In this document: positions 1 through 11,101 of the stretch, one piece after another | Layout: each line of letters opens with the position of its first letter | How positions within the stretch are numbered: position 1 is the first letter of the stretch | Source: Reticulascus tulasneorum | Taxonomy: Eukaryota; Ascomycota; Sordariomycetes; Glomerellales; Reticulascaceae | DNA length: 64,000 nt | Direction: 5' to 3' | Assembly (NCBI GenBank): GCA_001557505.1 | Contig: LSAX01000008.1 | Span: 1,612,001-1,676,000 of the forward strand | Made by a program: the position numbers and the translations under genes | Notes under the pieces: model-generated | Databases searched by the model: none | The model's input: only the letters and a program-made list of their open reading frames with translations | Told to the model about the DNA's origin: nothing

Positions 1-1
1 A

Positions 2-514
2 AAACCAAAGCGCAAGAAGAAGGACTCTTCTTCCAAAGCCTCCTCCTCCACCGCGAAACCTCAAAAGAAAACATCCAATGCCGTCGAAAGCCCCGACGAC
101 GCAGAGATCAAAAGGCTGCAATCGCACTTGGTCAAATGCGGCGTTCGCAAGATTTGGGGCATTGAATTGAAAAAATTCAGCGACTCGAAAGCCAAGATCC
201 GGCACTTGAAGGGTATGCTACGAGATGTCGGCATGGATGGTCGTTTCTCAGAAGCCAAAGCAAAGGAAATCAAAGAGCAAAGGGAACTGGCGGCGGACTT
301 GGAAGCTGTGAGGGAGATGAACGAGAACTGGGGCGCTGGTGCTCGGTCTTCCAGGAGCAAGGGCCGTGACATGAAGAAGACTCTAAAGGAGGACAGTCCC
401 GAGGAGCCTGAGGACGACGAAGATGACGAAGATGGCGCGGGGTTTGCTCGTCCTAGAGTAACCAAAGCGATGGCGGACTTGGCGTTCCTGGGTGATGACA
501 GTGAATCGGATTAG
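2..514 (+). CDS. HIRIP3-like histone chaperone, C-terminal part (5' end outside window)
   Basis: The reading frame is open from base 2, so the gene enters from the left edge and only about 170 C-terminal residues are present; it stops at TAG 512-514. A Lys/Ser-rich stretch (KPKRKKKDSSSK) leads into a module with EIKRLQSHLVKCGVRKIWG, then LKGMLRDVGMDGRFS and KEIKEQRELAADLEAV. This spacing (CG-R-W, LR-LGM-G-S, KEQRE-A-E) is that of the C-terminal domain of HIRA-interacting protein 3, a nuclear H2A-type histone chaperone. The tail is acidic (DDEDDEDG) and ends DDSESD, as in that family. The family call is from motif memory, not a search. The last codons and the stop lie inside a 9-nt tandem repeat. 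Confidence 0.7.
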   Translation, partial: KPKRKKKDSSSKASSSTAKPQKKTSNAVESPDDAEIKRLQSHLVKCGVRKIWGIELKKFSDSKAKIRHLKGMLRDVGMDGRFSEAKAKEIKEQRELAADLEAVREMNENWGAGARSSRSKGRDMKKTLKEDSPEEPEDDEDDEDGAGFARPRVTKAMADLAFLGDDSESD

Positions 515-532
515 TCGGATTAGTCGGATTAA
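506..532. repeat. 9-nt tandem repeat across a stop codon
   Basis: Three copies of TCGGATTAG (the last ends in A) run from 506. The first copy holds the last codons and the stop of the upstream gene. The unit is 9 nt and itself contains the in-frame TAG, so gain or loss of copies would not change the protein. Confidence 0.85.
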
Positions 533-1331
533 CGGTAGCAGGATGGCAGTGCACGGAGAGAAGACCACCTCATGGCGTTTGCTGCATTGAGGCCTTGGAT
601 GCCCTCTATTGAGAAGTTGTGGCCTATGGCGTGGTCGCACTCAGACCGCCTTATTTTGGTTGCATGGTTGTGTGAACATGATGATTGGCCTGGGGCCAAA
701 TTCTACGACTAATCAAGATTTTAGTAACTTCACTGTGTGCAAAAGACATTTGGACCTACACTTCAACGTTGCTCATTAATAAGATACCTAAGGCAGTACC
801 TACCTAGGTAAGGTACGCACCAAACGTACAGTCGCACCAGTCACATGGGGAAGGACTTCTCTTCGTATTCGGATATCCAAAAATCAGAGACAACGCCTTC
901 CTCTGTAAATGAAACTGTGTAATTCTTCTCCTCTGTGCCAGGATTGCACTCTCCGTCTTTGCTACTTTCTTCCAGCCCTATAAGACAACTCCAGGTCTCA
1001 ATTCGAGAATGAAGGTCGGGACTTCTGGCAGGTCCGTGTGAGACCGAAAGCAGGATGGCCGTGGGAAATGCTGGCCACGTACCACATCTACCTCTACCTA
1101 CCTAGGTAGGTTATGACGAGTATTTTGCGGTCCGGCGACCTGAAAGCAACCTATATTGGACATCTTCCACACTCATACGAATGTAGGAATCACCGTCGGC
1201 TGAGATTCAGAATGCCCAAGCTATCTATCTCTATGGCCCCTTTTCACACTTAGTTTATTTTAGCCAATACCTAGGACAAACCCCAAAACCGTGGTGTAAT
1301 GGAGCAAGCAATCATAGCCCCAATCGTTTCC
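515..1331. other. Intergenic, no gene recognised
   Basis: No convincing coding potential on either strand. It contains two copies of the CCTACCTAGGTAGG-type palindromic motif (about 797-815 and 1094-1112) that recurs elsewhere in the window between genes. Confidence 0.6.
1096..1111. repeat. Perfect 16-nt palindrome ACCTACCTAGGTAGGT
   Basis: The 16 bases are identical to their reverse complement. Partial copies (CTACCTAGGTAAGG, ACCTTAGGTAG, CCTAAGGTAGGTA) lie near 797, 55426, 55562, 63655 and 63698, always outside genes. Confidence 0.8.
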
Positions 1332-2145
1332 TCATCGAGTCATCCAAAATACCATTGCCAACGTTACAGATATGGTGAGTGCCATCCCACCGAAGCAAGC
1401 AAACCCATTCGCACCACTTGAACTGGCCACCCCCACTATCACACCAACCAAGAGAGATATCGCTAGGGCCGATATCGCGAGAATCAATACGGCTCGTTTC
1501 TTCAGATGGAAAGATGTAACTACTGCCTTTCTAGATGAGGAGCCAGTGATGATATCTGGCTGAAATTCGACGAAGGATGGGATGTCCCGGAGGAGCGAGG
1601 GGCAAATAAATGAGCCGGTTAACACTGGCGACAAGTCTCGGGACGAAGGGATGACCTCAAGAGGCCGTCGGCCAATTTCGGCGTCAGGGAAAGGTATCTG
1701 AACAGTATGAAAATCAGCTCCATCAATGATCAATTGTCTCTTCCACCACTCACTGTGACAGAGTTCCGATCTCTACGACCGGCTTCCAGAGCAAGGAGGG
1801 AAGACGGGCCCAGACTGGCCTGCCAGCGATGACCTGGGTCAAAAGTTCCTGAAGAAGTTCCATAACCCTGTCGCCTGCTTGATGTGCATCAATCTCAGGA
1901 CGAGGATACCAGTACGTTCCATGGCGGCCCTGATACGTGACTCGTACCCGCCTGGGGGCAGGGGTGAGGTTCGCCTTCTTAGCAGGCAGAGGCTCATCAA
2001 CCCCTTGACTTTCTAACCCCTGCAATGGATGCTCCTCCGAAAGAGACATCTCAGTTTGTGTTGGCAATTGGAAGAATACAGATGGTTGCCTGACTCGAGT
2101 ATAGGACGATATCGGTTCGCGAACAAGGTGTAGGGCCCTGCTCAA
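1332..2145 (-). pseudogene. Frameshifted hypothetical membrane protein gene
   Basis: Two minus-strand ORFs abut in different frames: 1750-2145 (131 codons, ends KPVVEIGTLSQ) and 1332-1733, whose frame is open back to about 1763 and reads SEWWKRQLIIDGADFHTVQ. A one-base shift within 1754-1763 would join them into one protein of about 270 residues. The downstream part ends with two hydrophobic segments (AVLILAISALAISLLVGVIV and CFGGMALTISVTLAMVFW), so the product would be C-terminally membrane anchored. I found no GT-AG intron that fixes the frame within the short overlap, but an intron removing part of the upstream ORF is not excluded. The family is not recognised. A recent pseudogene, a sequencing error or a missed intron are all possible. 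Confidence 0.45.
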
Positions 2146-2983
2146 CGATGCGTTGATTGCTTCTCGTTAGGCATGAGAGAGTCAGCCATCATTCTTCATG
2201 GATGTGCTTATATCGCTGCGATGATCTTGCTTCAGAAGTTCGCTGCGATGTTTCAACTATCGCCCATGGCCAGTCATATCAAACTTCCCAGGCTGTCCGC
2301 GAATTTGGGCACGAATCCGGACCCTAAGTTCACAATAACTGGCGTGTAGAGGTCGCTAACTATGGTTGGTGCCTCGGTATACATGTTGGAGTTGAGACCT
2401 CTTCAATCTGGCCTTACATCAACTTCGGCCAAAAACGCCATTTTTGGAGAGGGCAAGGCTGCCAAGAGCTGTACTTCGCGGGTTGGTTCCTCATACCGGT
2501 TCGGAGGAGGAGTTCCTCCACCGTCGATATGATCGAAGTCTTACTTTTCATTGAAAAGACGCAGTTCTTCACAACCATTGTCTCCATCTCCCGCCATTGA
2601 TGTTACCAGCAAGGCTGAGGATGGGTGGGCAACAACCGCAATTGGCCAGAAAGAACTTATTGTGGCTGGTGTCAGTGACGGGTTAGAATGAGGTCGCGGG
2701 GTCATGGAAATCATCGCAGCGATACTTTCAATTTTCTCGCAGCGATGATTTCGGAGGCACGACTTTCCCGTGTCTTTATGGGCAAAATGTCGCGACGGGA
2801 GTTGAAAACTGAGGATCGGCCTGAAGGACACGCTCTTCAGCTGCCAGTGTTCAACGATGTCAACAATCCGATATTTCGCACTGATCGATGTCGTCCATAC
2901 ATACCAATAGATCCTACGAGGAGGTAGGTTACGGATAATAATCTTTAATCTAAGCTTGACGACTAGATGGGCTTGCTAACTTG
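2146..2983. other. Intergenic with short inverted repeats
   Basis: No gene recognised; the short ORFs here look like chance. A 15-nt sequence, TATCGCTGCGATGAT at 2211-2225, recurs exactly inverted at 2710-2724, with two further partial copies near 2240 and 2737. Confidence 0.5.
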
Positions 2984-4652
2984 ATGAAGCAAGGATCACG
3001 AAAGAGAGCACACGACAGTGCCTCAAAAAAACATTCAGGCATTCCTGAATCGACGTACCACCTTCAACGGCTCTTGGCTGACGATCCAGAGAACGATTCA
3101 ACGGTGGTTGGTTTAGTGGACCGTAGCAATCGAATAGACCGAAAGGATTCAATTCAGTGGTATTATCAACAACTTTCATTGAACAGAATCACAAATATCC
3201 TGGACAAGTTGAGTCCGGCGGCCAGGAAACAACTCGTAGGAAGAAGTCCCAACTCCTCAGTCAGGTTAGATTCTACATCTTTTTGAAAAAGGCTTAAAAT
3301 CCTCCACACTGGTTGCAGATAGGATCATGAGCCCTAAAGGAGGTAAACGCCAAGGGTCTCCCACGAAGAAACGGCTTAAAAGGGCGAGAAAGGTGGGAAA
3401 CGAGGGGAGCTCATCATCTTCAATTGACATAACGGAGGACTTCAGTAACAACGCACCTGCAAATGGGAACACAGCGAAAGAGGAGAATGAAGGCGAAGAA
3501 GAAACAAAGAGATTTCGTTGCCCATTTCGCGTTAACGCACCCGAGCGTTATAAGAATGTACACCAGCACTGCACTGAGGATCAAACCTTTGCTGACCCAG
3601 GAAAGATCAAGTTAGGCTAGTATTCATTCAATGATCGTCCTGCAGGCTAACACTGTCCACCAGTGAACACCTGAAAAGGTATCATGCGAGGGAACGTTGG
3701 TGTGTTCCTTGCAAGAAGAACTTTGCGGGCTGTACCAATGAGGATCTTCCATCGAAAAAGGCAAATCATGACTGTGCGACGAAGATCTGGACCGAAGACG
3801 AGGAGCTAGCGAGCCACACGTGGATGAGCGAGGAGCAAGAATCTAGATGGAAGAAGTGGCAAAAGGAGACGCTCCCTCGCAACTCAGACACTCTACAGAT
3901 CTGGAACTGGAAGAAGATTTACAGGAGCCTCTTTCCTGAGGTCGAGGAATTTCCAAGCCCATGTAGGTTTCCTGGCTGCCTTAACTATTGAACTTTGAGA
4001 GAAGGTCCTGTTGACAAAGACTGTTAAAGTCCCTGAGCTAAAGTCAACCGAATCTGGGTCTTCTCCGAGTCCAAGCGCCTCGGCAGCTACTTCTCCAGCA
4101 GATGTCAATAACCCTACGCTCGAAATTTCTTCGAACCATCAGCACGGATGTGACCAAGAGGGCGGCGATGAGACCGATGACCTCGTAAAGGAGCCCATCC
4201 TAAATGAAAACGAACACAACGTCGAATTCCCAGACCATATTTCAGCATTGTTGCAATGGGGTAGAGAAGACAATGTCTCGGCACTCGAAGAAAGTGACCA
4301 TATACACCAGCTTGACACTATGCCTGACTCTGCCTCTGATGGTTCTGGTTATACCTTCCAAAAGAGGCATTCGGATATTGCGTTGGCATTCATCAGCCCT
4401 TACTCTGGAGACTTTAGTCCAGCTCAGCATGAGCGAGGGGAAGCGCTGCAGGTTCAAGCCCCTTGGGCCGAACATACGGTTGGGCCAGGTTCATATCAGC
4501 TTTCCAACACGAGCGGAACCTCATACCCCCCACGGCCTCCTACCCCTCAATATGTAAATTATAGTTCTCTGGTTTTGACACCTGACTGGACCAAGGCGGT
4601 GGTTCCTGCCCATGGTTCCTTCGATGATGACTTGCAGGATCTTGTGCTGTAA
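2984..4652 (+). CDS. Degenerate C2H2-type zinc-finger protein (fungal family)
   Basis: Four-exon model: 2984-3264, 3323-3610, 3664-about 3962, and a last exon from about 4030 to 4652. Introns 3265-3322 and 3611-3663 keep frame exactly; the third junction is uncertain (GT at 3963 to AG at 4029 works). The middle reads RFRCPFRVNAPERYKNVHQHC, then DPGKINEHLKRYHARERWCVPCKKNF...NHDC. This C-C-H-C / EHLKR-H / C-C-H-C pattern is typical of loosely spaced zinc fingers in Pezizomycotina proteins of unknown role. The N-terminus is basic, and the last 210 residues are Ser/Pro/Asp-rich and probably disordered. A nuclear DNA-binding or regulatory role is inference only. The first ATG follows a TTG in frame, and no upstream exon was found. 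Confidence 0.6.
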
Positions 4653-5595
4653 TTTCAGTCATGAGGTCCTAAGAAGGGATAAGGGGGTTTCCAGTGTTTC
4701 AACTCTTCTATTACATTGATGCTTAGAGGCGGGTACCCCCCGACTATATAGATCATATGCACCTTAATGAACCAGTGAACTTGATCAGCCTTGATTATCG
4801 AGAAATCTCTTGCCTGAATATGTCTGTAGACTCGTGTTCTATGCCTAGGTCTTTGTGCAGTCGGCTGAGTCAACAGTGATCTTGTCTTCTAACTTGCTCG
4901 CTTAAGACGTAAACAGAGAAGAGAGCTATGGTTTGCTATACTCTTCTCCTCGTTTGTCACGGGTAGCTAAGTCTAGGTACATGTCATATGCTTTTTCTCT
5001 ACTGGGAGTTGTCGATGCCAACCCACAGATATCTCGGGCAATTCATGCAGCGCCAATTAAAGGGGTCGAGGTCTGGAGGAAACGAGTTAGACCTGGCCCC
5101 GTGTGTTTATGCTTCTAGTTTATAACTGCTTCCATAACTAGGTATGACTTGAACTCCTTTTCCTAAGTAATCATGAAAGCCTATTTAGTAGTGCCAAGGA
5201 CCCAACGTCAACAATAGCGCCGGGCATGCATAGGAGCCATCATGGATCTGTACAGGGCAATCGATCAATAGTGGTATCCTGCACGGGGCGTGGCAATACA
5301 GTAACCACTGTAGGCAGGTTGAGCTAGAGCGGGTCCAGTCTCCAAATTTACCCCGCCATGCATGCCCCGCACCATTACTTTTGCCAACAAGAAACATGCA
5401 CCATCAGATGGCGTTACGACAATAGCCTGAAGCCCCTCGTCGCCATGGCATCCTTGGATGCTATACTTAAAGCGCGGCCATCCTCTCGTACAGATCTGTG
5501 CTGACATCTTTGCTGACCTACGTAAAACTCAATCTCATCATCAAACTTGCTACGAACCAATTTCTTCCTGAAGCCGAAGCTCCCCCGCATCAACC
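4653..5595. other. Intergenic, presumed promoter of the epimerase gene
   Basis: No convincing gene. Short ORFs on both strands have no recognisable features. The last 100 bases before 5596 are C/T- and A-rich, as is usual for a fungal 5' leader. Confidence 0.5.
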
Positions 5596-6618
5596 ATGAC
5601 TGACGCTCCCTTTACCTTCTTGCCCCTCGGCGCCATCCTCCAGACCTTCACGGTCAACGGTGTGAACATAGTCCAAGGGTTTCCCACCCAGGAGCTCTAC
5701 GAGAAGCACAACGGTCCCTATTTCGGCGAGACGATCGGCCGCGTGGCAAACCGTATCAAGGACGCGAAGCTCGACTCCCTCAACGGCAAGTCCTACGCCC
5801 TTGCGGCCAACAATGGACCGAACAACCTACATGGCGGCGTTGTGGGGTGGGGCAAACGCATCTGGAACGGCCCAAAGCCCATCGGGACCCGCGAGATCCC
5901 CGGCGTGCAGGGTCTAGAGGGCGGGGAGAGCGTCGAGTTCTCAATTGTGAGCGAGGATGGCGACGAAGGCTTCCCGGGTACCGTGGAGGCGAAAGTGATC
6001 TACACGGCGGGCACACAGAATGTTGATGGGAAGACTGTGACCGTTCTGGGGATTGAATATGAGGCGAAGCTTGTTGGTGGTGCGGAGGAGACTGCCATCA
6101 ACATGACCAATCACTCATACTTCAACCTCTCCAACACCCCAACCATCGAAGGCACTGTCGTCACCCTTGCCTCAAGCTCCTACCTCCCGGTTGACGAAGG
6201 CGGCATCCCAACCTCCGGGCCGAAGACCTTCTCGGGCGTGGCGGTAAAGGAAGAGTTCGCCCTCGGTGCCGAGGAGCCGGATATAGACGACTGTTTCGTC
6301 ATCAACGAGGAGCCAGCATCCGTATCCATCGATACGCGCAACGAAAAGCTAGCGACGAACGTTAAGGCCTTCCACCCCAAGACGGGCATCCACTTGGAGG
6401 TGGCGAGCACCGAGCCCGCATTCCAGTTCTACACGGGCAAGTACATCGACGTGCCAGCTGTTGGTGGGCTGGAGGCGCGGGGCAAGCGATCCGGGTTCTG
6501 TGTTGAGCCGAGTCGGTATGTGAATGCGGCAAATGTGGACGAGTGGAAGGGCATGAGTGTGTTGAAGAAGGGGGAGGTTTATGGGTGTCGAATTGTATAT
6601 CGTGCGTGGAGCGAGTGA
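5596..6618 (+). CDS. Aldose 1-epimerase (galactose mutarotase family)
   Basis: Single-exon ORF of 340 residues, the usual length for the GalM fold. It interconverts alpha and beta anomers of galactose/glucose, the first step of the Leloir pathway, in the cytosol. Visible family landmarks are FGETIGRVANRI near residue 40, NNLHGG (about 75), NHSYFNLS (about 173, holding the catalytic-acid His) and CVEPSRYVNAAN near residue 300, where the catalytic-base Glu is expected. The start ATG sits in CAACCATGA, a good fungal context. No signal peptide is evident. Some fungal members act on sugars other than galactose, so the substrate is not certain. Confidence 0.9.
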   Translation: MTDAPFTFLPLGAILQTFTVNGVNIVQGFPTQELYEKHNGPYFGETIGRVANRIKDAKLDSLNGKSYALAANNGPNNLHGGVVGWGKRIWNGPKPIGTREIPGVQGLEGGESVEFSIVSEDGDEGFPGTVEAKVIYTAGTQNVDGKTVTVLGIEYEAKLVGGAEETAINMTNHSYFNLSNTPTIEGTVVTLASSSYLPVDEGGIPTSGPKTFSGVAVKEEFALGAEEPDIDDCFVINEEPASVSIDTRNEKLATNVKAFHPKTGIHLEVASTEPAFQFYTGKYIDVPAVGGLEARGKRSGFCVEPSRYVNAANVDEWKGMSVLKKGEVYGCRIVYRAWSE

Positions 6619-7172
6619 GGAGGGGACCTAGTAGTGCAGCTAGTCTAGCGCTGAAAAGACTCTGAGACGCTGGCTCTTGGATCAATTGCTACCCAAAGAT
6701 CGTATATGCCGGGTGAGACTATGGGGGTGTGATTGATTACACCATTTTGCCAAAGATGCAAAAGACTCCTTCGTATCTTGCCTTGTCCACCCGTGTCACT
6801 TTCCATCCAGTAGTCATTGACGGGTCCAAGGTGCTCTCAAAAAGGGCCAATGGGGTACTACAGTGCTTCATCCTTCTCTGTCAGATTCCGTCTCTGCCCC
6901 TCTCTGCAACGGTACTCTCAATCCATCCTGGTTGCTCCGCTCCGTTGACCCGGATGCCAAAGGGATTTGTTTCTGACAGGGTTGGGCTCACACAGGGAAT
7001 GCGTATGCTTAAGCCATCCGCTACGCTGAGCGATGCTTCATTGACTACCGCTCGTTTGATTCTTCGTGGCTTCTGATGCCACTGAAAGTATACGGAGCTT
7101 GAGGCGGGCTTGCGAACGGTCCTTGGCGGCCATCTTGGCCAGCCATTATCGCTGAATCAAAGAAGCCACCAT
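6619..7172. other. Convergent intergenic region
   Basis: Lies between the 3' ends of the epimerase gene and the small minus-strand membrane-protein gene. Nothing else recognised; a 115-codon plus-strand ORF at 6729 has no protein-like features. Confidence 0.5.
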
Positions 7173-7925
7173 CTATTTAAGCGCATTCATTCTCTGAGCT
7201 ATCAGGCTGAAAACTGCCACTGAGCCCATGAAGAGAACTGCGTTGTAGAACTGTAGATGTCAGCTCCGAGCACATGACTTTCATGACCTGGCAAGCTCAC
7301 TGTTTTACGTGATACTGATCGTTCCTCATCATCTGTCCTCGCATCAATAAACAGGCGTCGTAAATTAGGAAAATTAGCCTGGGAAAATGTTAGTAGGGAA
7401 GATATGGACAGTTGACAGCTGCTGAGATGAACTCACCATTGGTTCTGATAGCAAGGCCAAAGCAGCCTGTACTGTGGGTTACGAAACGTGTTTGTTGAGA
7501 CGAAGTTTCCTAATTCTGACTGATTTGCCTTTATCACAATTTAAGTGAGATCAAAACCCAAAAGTTGACCTGTGAGTCGAGCTGTGCCAACGTTCTGATT
7601 CCGATGTGCTAACGCGACGAGGAGTTCGGTGAAATGCATGACCTCGATACACCAATAATTCCATGACTAAGCCTCTGTGGCTGGGAGCTGCTCCAGGGGC
7701 AGTTGTTAGCGAATGCTGACCCACCTCACGGCCAGGCTGAAATTAAGGTTAGGGACGTCCAATTCGCCGCCCTCTACCACCTCACCACTTGGCGATTTGC
7801 AGACGAGCTGCAACCTTCTGTCATTCCCACGAATACGACAGAAGCAGTTCGAAGTCTGGCACCCATAACAAACTGATGCACTTACCGAAGCCCTGAACGG
7901 ACTCGCTGTCCCTCTCGGTCTCCAT
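7173..7925 (-). CDS. Small two-TM membrane protein, about 129 aa, six short exons
   Basis: No long ORF exists here, but exons joined by good splice sites keep one frame: 7730-7817, 7571-7609, 7437-7528, 7309-7378 and 7173-7250 on the minus strand. Introns are 120, 42, 58 and 58 nt; that at 7379-7436 has GTGAGT and CTAACATTTTCCCAG, and that at 7251-7308 has GCTGAC...CTACAG. The joined product reads ...[20 protein letters not shown], then [20 protein letters not shown], then two hydrophobic stretches ([30 protein letters not shown]), ending RMNALK. The first exon is the weak point: ATG at 7925 (METERDSE) joined through a weak GTCCGT donor at 7902 fits the frame. The family is not recognised. 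It is divergent from the AP-1 beta gene, 62 bp away. Confidence 0.5.
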
Positions 7926-7987
7926 CTCAACGATTTCACCGACACACGACCCTACCCTACCCCTCCAACAACCGCAGGCCCTCGACG

Positions 7988-10429
7988 ATGGCAGTTAATC
8001 GGATTCGCGGCGCCTTCGCCGTGCCCAGGAAGGGAGAGACTTTTGAGCTTCGAGCTGGTCTGGTTTCCCAGTATGCGTACGAGCGCAAGGAGTCTATCCA
8101 AAAGACCATTATGGCGATGACGTTGGGCAAGGACGTTTCGGCGCTTTTCCCTGATGTCTTGAAGAATATTGCTACGGCGGATCTGGACCAGAAGAAGCTG
8201 GTCTATCTATACCTGATGTGAGTTCATACCCTGCGTTGCCTCGGGCTCGCCGCTGTTCTGTCTCCTCATCGGATACTGACGGAATTTTAGGAACTACGCG
8301 AAATCGCACCCGGACCTCTGTATTCTCGCCGTCAACACCTTCGTCCAAGACTCGGAAGATCCTAATCCCCTCATACGAGCGCTGGCTATACGGACTATGG
8401 GCTGCATCAGAGTAGACAAAATGGTGGACTACATGGAAGAGCCGCTGAGGAAGACGCTCCGCGACGAGTCTCCGTACGTTCGCAAAACGGCCGCCATCTG
8501 CGTCGCGAAATTGTTCGACTTGAACCCTACCATGTGCATAGAAAACGGGTTCCTGGAAACGCTACAGGAGCTGATTGGTGACTCGAATCCCATGGTTGTC
8601 GCAAACTCGGTTCAAGCCCTGTCGGAAATCACCGAGACCGCACCGGAAACAAAAGCGCTTGTCATCACATCCACCACTTTGAAGAAGCTGTTGATGGCTC
8701 TAAATGAGTGCACAGAATGGGGCAGAGTTACCATCTTGACGACACTGGCAGACTACCCAGCGTCCGATGTCAAGGAGTCGGAACACATCTGCGAGCGAGT
8801 GGCGCCGCAGTTCCAGCATGTCAACCCCAGTGTCGTATTGGCAGCTGTCAAGGTTGTCTTCATACACATGAAGGCCGTCAACCCAGAGCTCGTCAGGTCA
8901 TACCTCAAGAAGATGGCGCCTCCATTAGGTAAGAACTTTAGTCAATTCACCACCACCTATACTGACTCTTCCAGTGACCCTTGTTGCGTCGGCTCCTGAA
9001 GTTCAATACGTTGCTTTGCGAAACATCGATCTCCTCCTTCAAGCAAAGCCAGACATCTTGAGCAAGGAACTGAGGGTGTTTTTCTGCAAATACAATGACC
9101 CCCCGTACGTGAAGCTGCAGAAGCTCGAAATTATGGTTAGAATAGCCAACGAAAAGAACTTCGACCAATTGCTAGCCGAGCTGAAGGAATACGCCCTCGA
9201 AGTCGATATGGACTACGTGAGGAGAGCTATCAAGGCAATTGGACAGGTTGCGATCAAAATCGAAAGTGCCAGCGAGAAATGCGTCAACACGCTTCTTGAT
9301 CTGATCGCGACCAAGGTCAACTACGTGGTCCAAGAAGTCGTAATTGTTATCAAGGACATTTTACGAAAGTATCCAGGCTACGAAGGCGTCATTCCCACGC
9401 TCTGCAAGTACATTGATGAGCTGGACGAGCCAAATGCTAGGGGAGCGTTGATATGGATCGTCGGAGAGTACGCTGAAAAGATCAGCAATGCTGATGAAAT
9501 ATTGGAGAGTTTCGTAGATGTCTTCATGGAGGAGTTCACACAGGTAAGCCATCTTCGTCTCAGCACCAAGTTTCGCAGCTAACAACCTTTAGACCCAACT
9601 CCAGATCCTAACAGCAGTTGTCAAACTGTTCCTCAAGAAGCCTGGCAATACTCAAGGCTTAGTGCAAAAGGTGTTGCAGTCTGCTACTTCCGACAGCGAC
9701 AATCCTGATATCCGAGACCGAGCTTATGTGTACTGGCGTCTACTCTCAGGAGACTTAGATGTCGCAAAGGTGCGTTTGAACCATTCCGCGAGGGTGTGAG
9801 GGCGATTGCTAACGGAGGCGCAGAGCATCATTCTCTCCCAAAAACCTGCAATTACAACAACTATGACTAGTCTACCTCCGGCACTTCTGGAACAACTTCT
9901 TGCCGAACTGTCTACTCTCGCTTCTGTATACCACAAACCACCAGAGTCCTTCGTTGGGAAGGGCCGTTATGGCGCCGACGAAATCCAACGCGCTGCCATT
10001 CAAGAGCAAAAGGAAGATGCTGTGGAGAACCCGATTGCGGCCGCAGCGGCGGCAAATGGTGCCTCGCGAAACAACAACATCGAGAATCTGCTCGATATCG
10101 ACTTCGACGGCGCCGCACCCGCCTCTGCCGAGCAGAATAGCAATGTGGGGACCCCCGATAGAATCGCGAGTCCAACCGGCGGTGCTTCATCCAGCGGAAT
10201 GGCAGATATGATGGGTCTGTTTGATGCGCCCGCGCCGCAACCCGTTAACCCGTTAGGTATGGGTTCCAACGGCGGTATGGATGACGTCATGAATGGCTTC
10301 GCTGGACTCGACTTCGGAGGCAACGGGTCAAACAGCCAACCATTGCCAGCCGCGATGCAATTGCAGCAATCGCAGCCTGGGGCCGCAGATCAAAAGAAGA
10401 CCAACGAGGATCTATTGAGCTTGTTTTAG
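7988..10429 (+). CDS. apl2: AP-1 clathrin adaptor complex, beta subunit
   Basis: Five exons (7988-8217, 8291-8928, 8975-9543, 9593-9769, 9824-10429) give 739 residues. The first 580 or so are the adaptin HEAT-repeat trunk: [42 protein letters not shown]. The trunk and length match fungal AP-1 beta (yeast Apl2), which lacks the C-terminal ear of animal beta adaptins. The tail is a disordered Ala/Gly/Asn-rich hinge with clathrin-box-like LLDIDF near residue 635 and a terminal DLLSLF. The protein should sit in the AP-1 heterotetramer sorting cargo between trans-Golgi and endosomes. AP-2 beta is the alternative, but fungal AP-2 beta does not normally end with this short clathrin-box tail. Confidence 0.9.
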
Positions 10430-10627
10430 AGCATAGGGGACAAAAAGGTCTGTTTGTAAGGAGTCGAGGCATAAGTTGTCGGAGTGCGGGATAAATAGGT
10501 TTATATATGACACATGAAGCTACGAATGCCTCACTTCTCTGTTACGGGTATATGTATGTGCTTGTAATTGCAGTCCATCGCCGAGCGCTTCGGCCGAGCA
10601 CTTTGAGCAAGAGAAAGTTCCTCAAGC

Positions 10628-11101
10628 TCAGCCACTCACACCTTCTACCTTGCCGCCGACAGTCCCATCCAAAGGTGGCCCTTCGCTTCCTCCCGCCGCG
10701 GCCTTGTCCCGCTCCCACTCCTCGGGAGTCTGGCACTTTGCGGTCCAGGCGTGGATGCTCGCGATCTCGTCCTTGAGCGCGCTGTTAACGAGGCGGTGGC
10801 GCTTGAGCGAAGTTTGTTTGGCGAATTCAGGGGAAACAATCAAAGTCGTGAAAGATTGGCCGCAGCCGCCTAGGGACCTTTCGTCAGTGAAGCATATGTG
10901 ATGCGTGGTGAGAAGGGGGAGCTTGGAGAATTCAAGGTGCGATTTCGGATGGCGGGGTACTTTTGCAAGGAAAGCGAAAGGAGAGAAAAGACGCTGGGCA
11001 GGGGTTGTCATACCGGATGTGTCTGTTACTTCGACATGGACTGCTCCAAGGCGCTCCGCAAGAGCTGTCTTCAGAGAAGCTTCTGTTATTTGGGCGGCCA
11101 T
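10628..11101 (-). CDS. BolA-like protein of the BOLA2/Fra2 type
   Basis: Two exons (11014-11101, 10628-10869; 144-nt intron) give 109 residues. Landmarks shared with human BOLA2 and yeast Fra2 are VHVEVTDTSGGCGQSF, LIVSPEF, RHRLVN, EIASIHAW and TPEEW. The Cys in GGCGQ and the His in IHAW are the expected ligands for a [2Fe-2S] cluster shared with a monothiol glutaredoxin. In yeast that complex reports Fe-S status to the Aft1/2 iron regulators; most filamentous fungi lack Aft, so here cytosolic Fe-S trafficking is the safer guess. The start was chosen at MAAQITEAS; a longer upstream frame lacks conservation. The gene is divergent from NIF3 over a 324-bp shared promoter. Confidence 0.88.
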   Translation of the reverse strand: MAAQITEASLKTALAERLGAVHVEVTDTSGMTTPAQRLFSPFAFLAKVPRHPKSHLEFSKLPLLTTHHICFTDERSLGGCGQSFTTLIVSPEFAKQTSLKRHRLVNSALKDEIASIHAWTAKCQTPEEWERDKAAAGGSEGPPLDGTVGGKVEGVSG

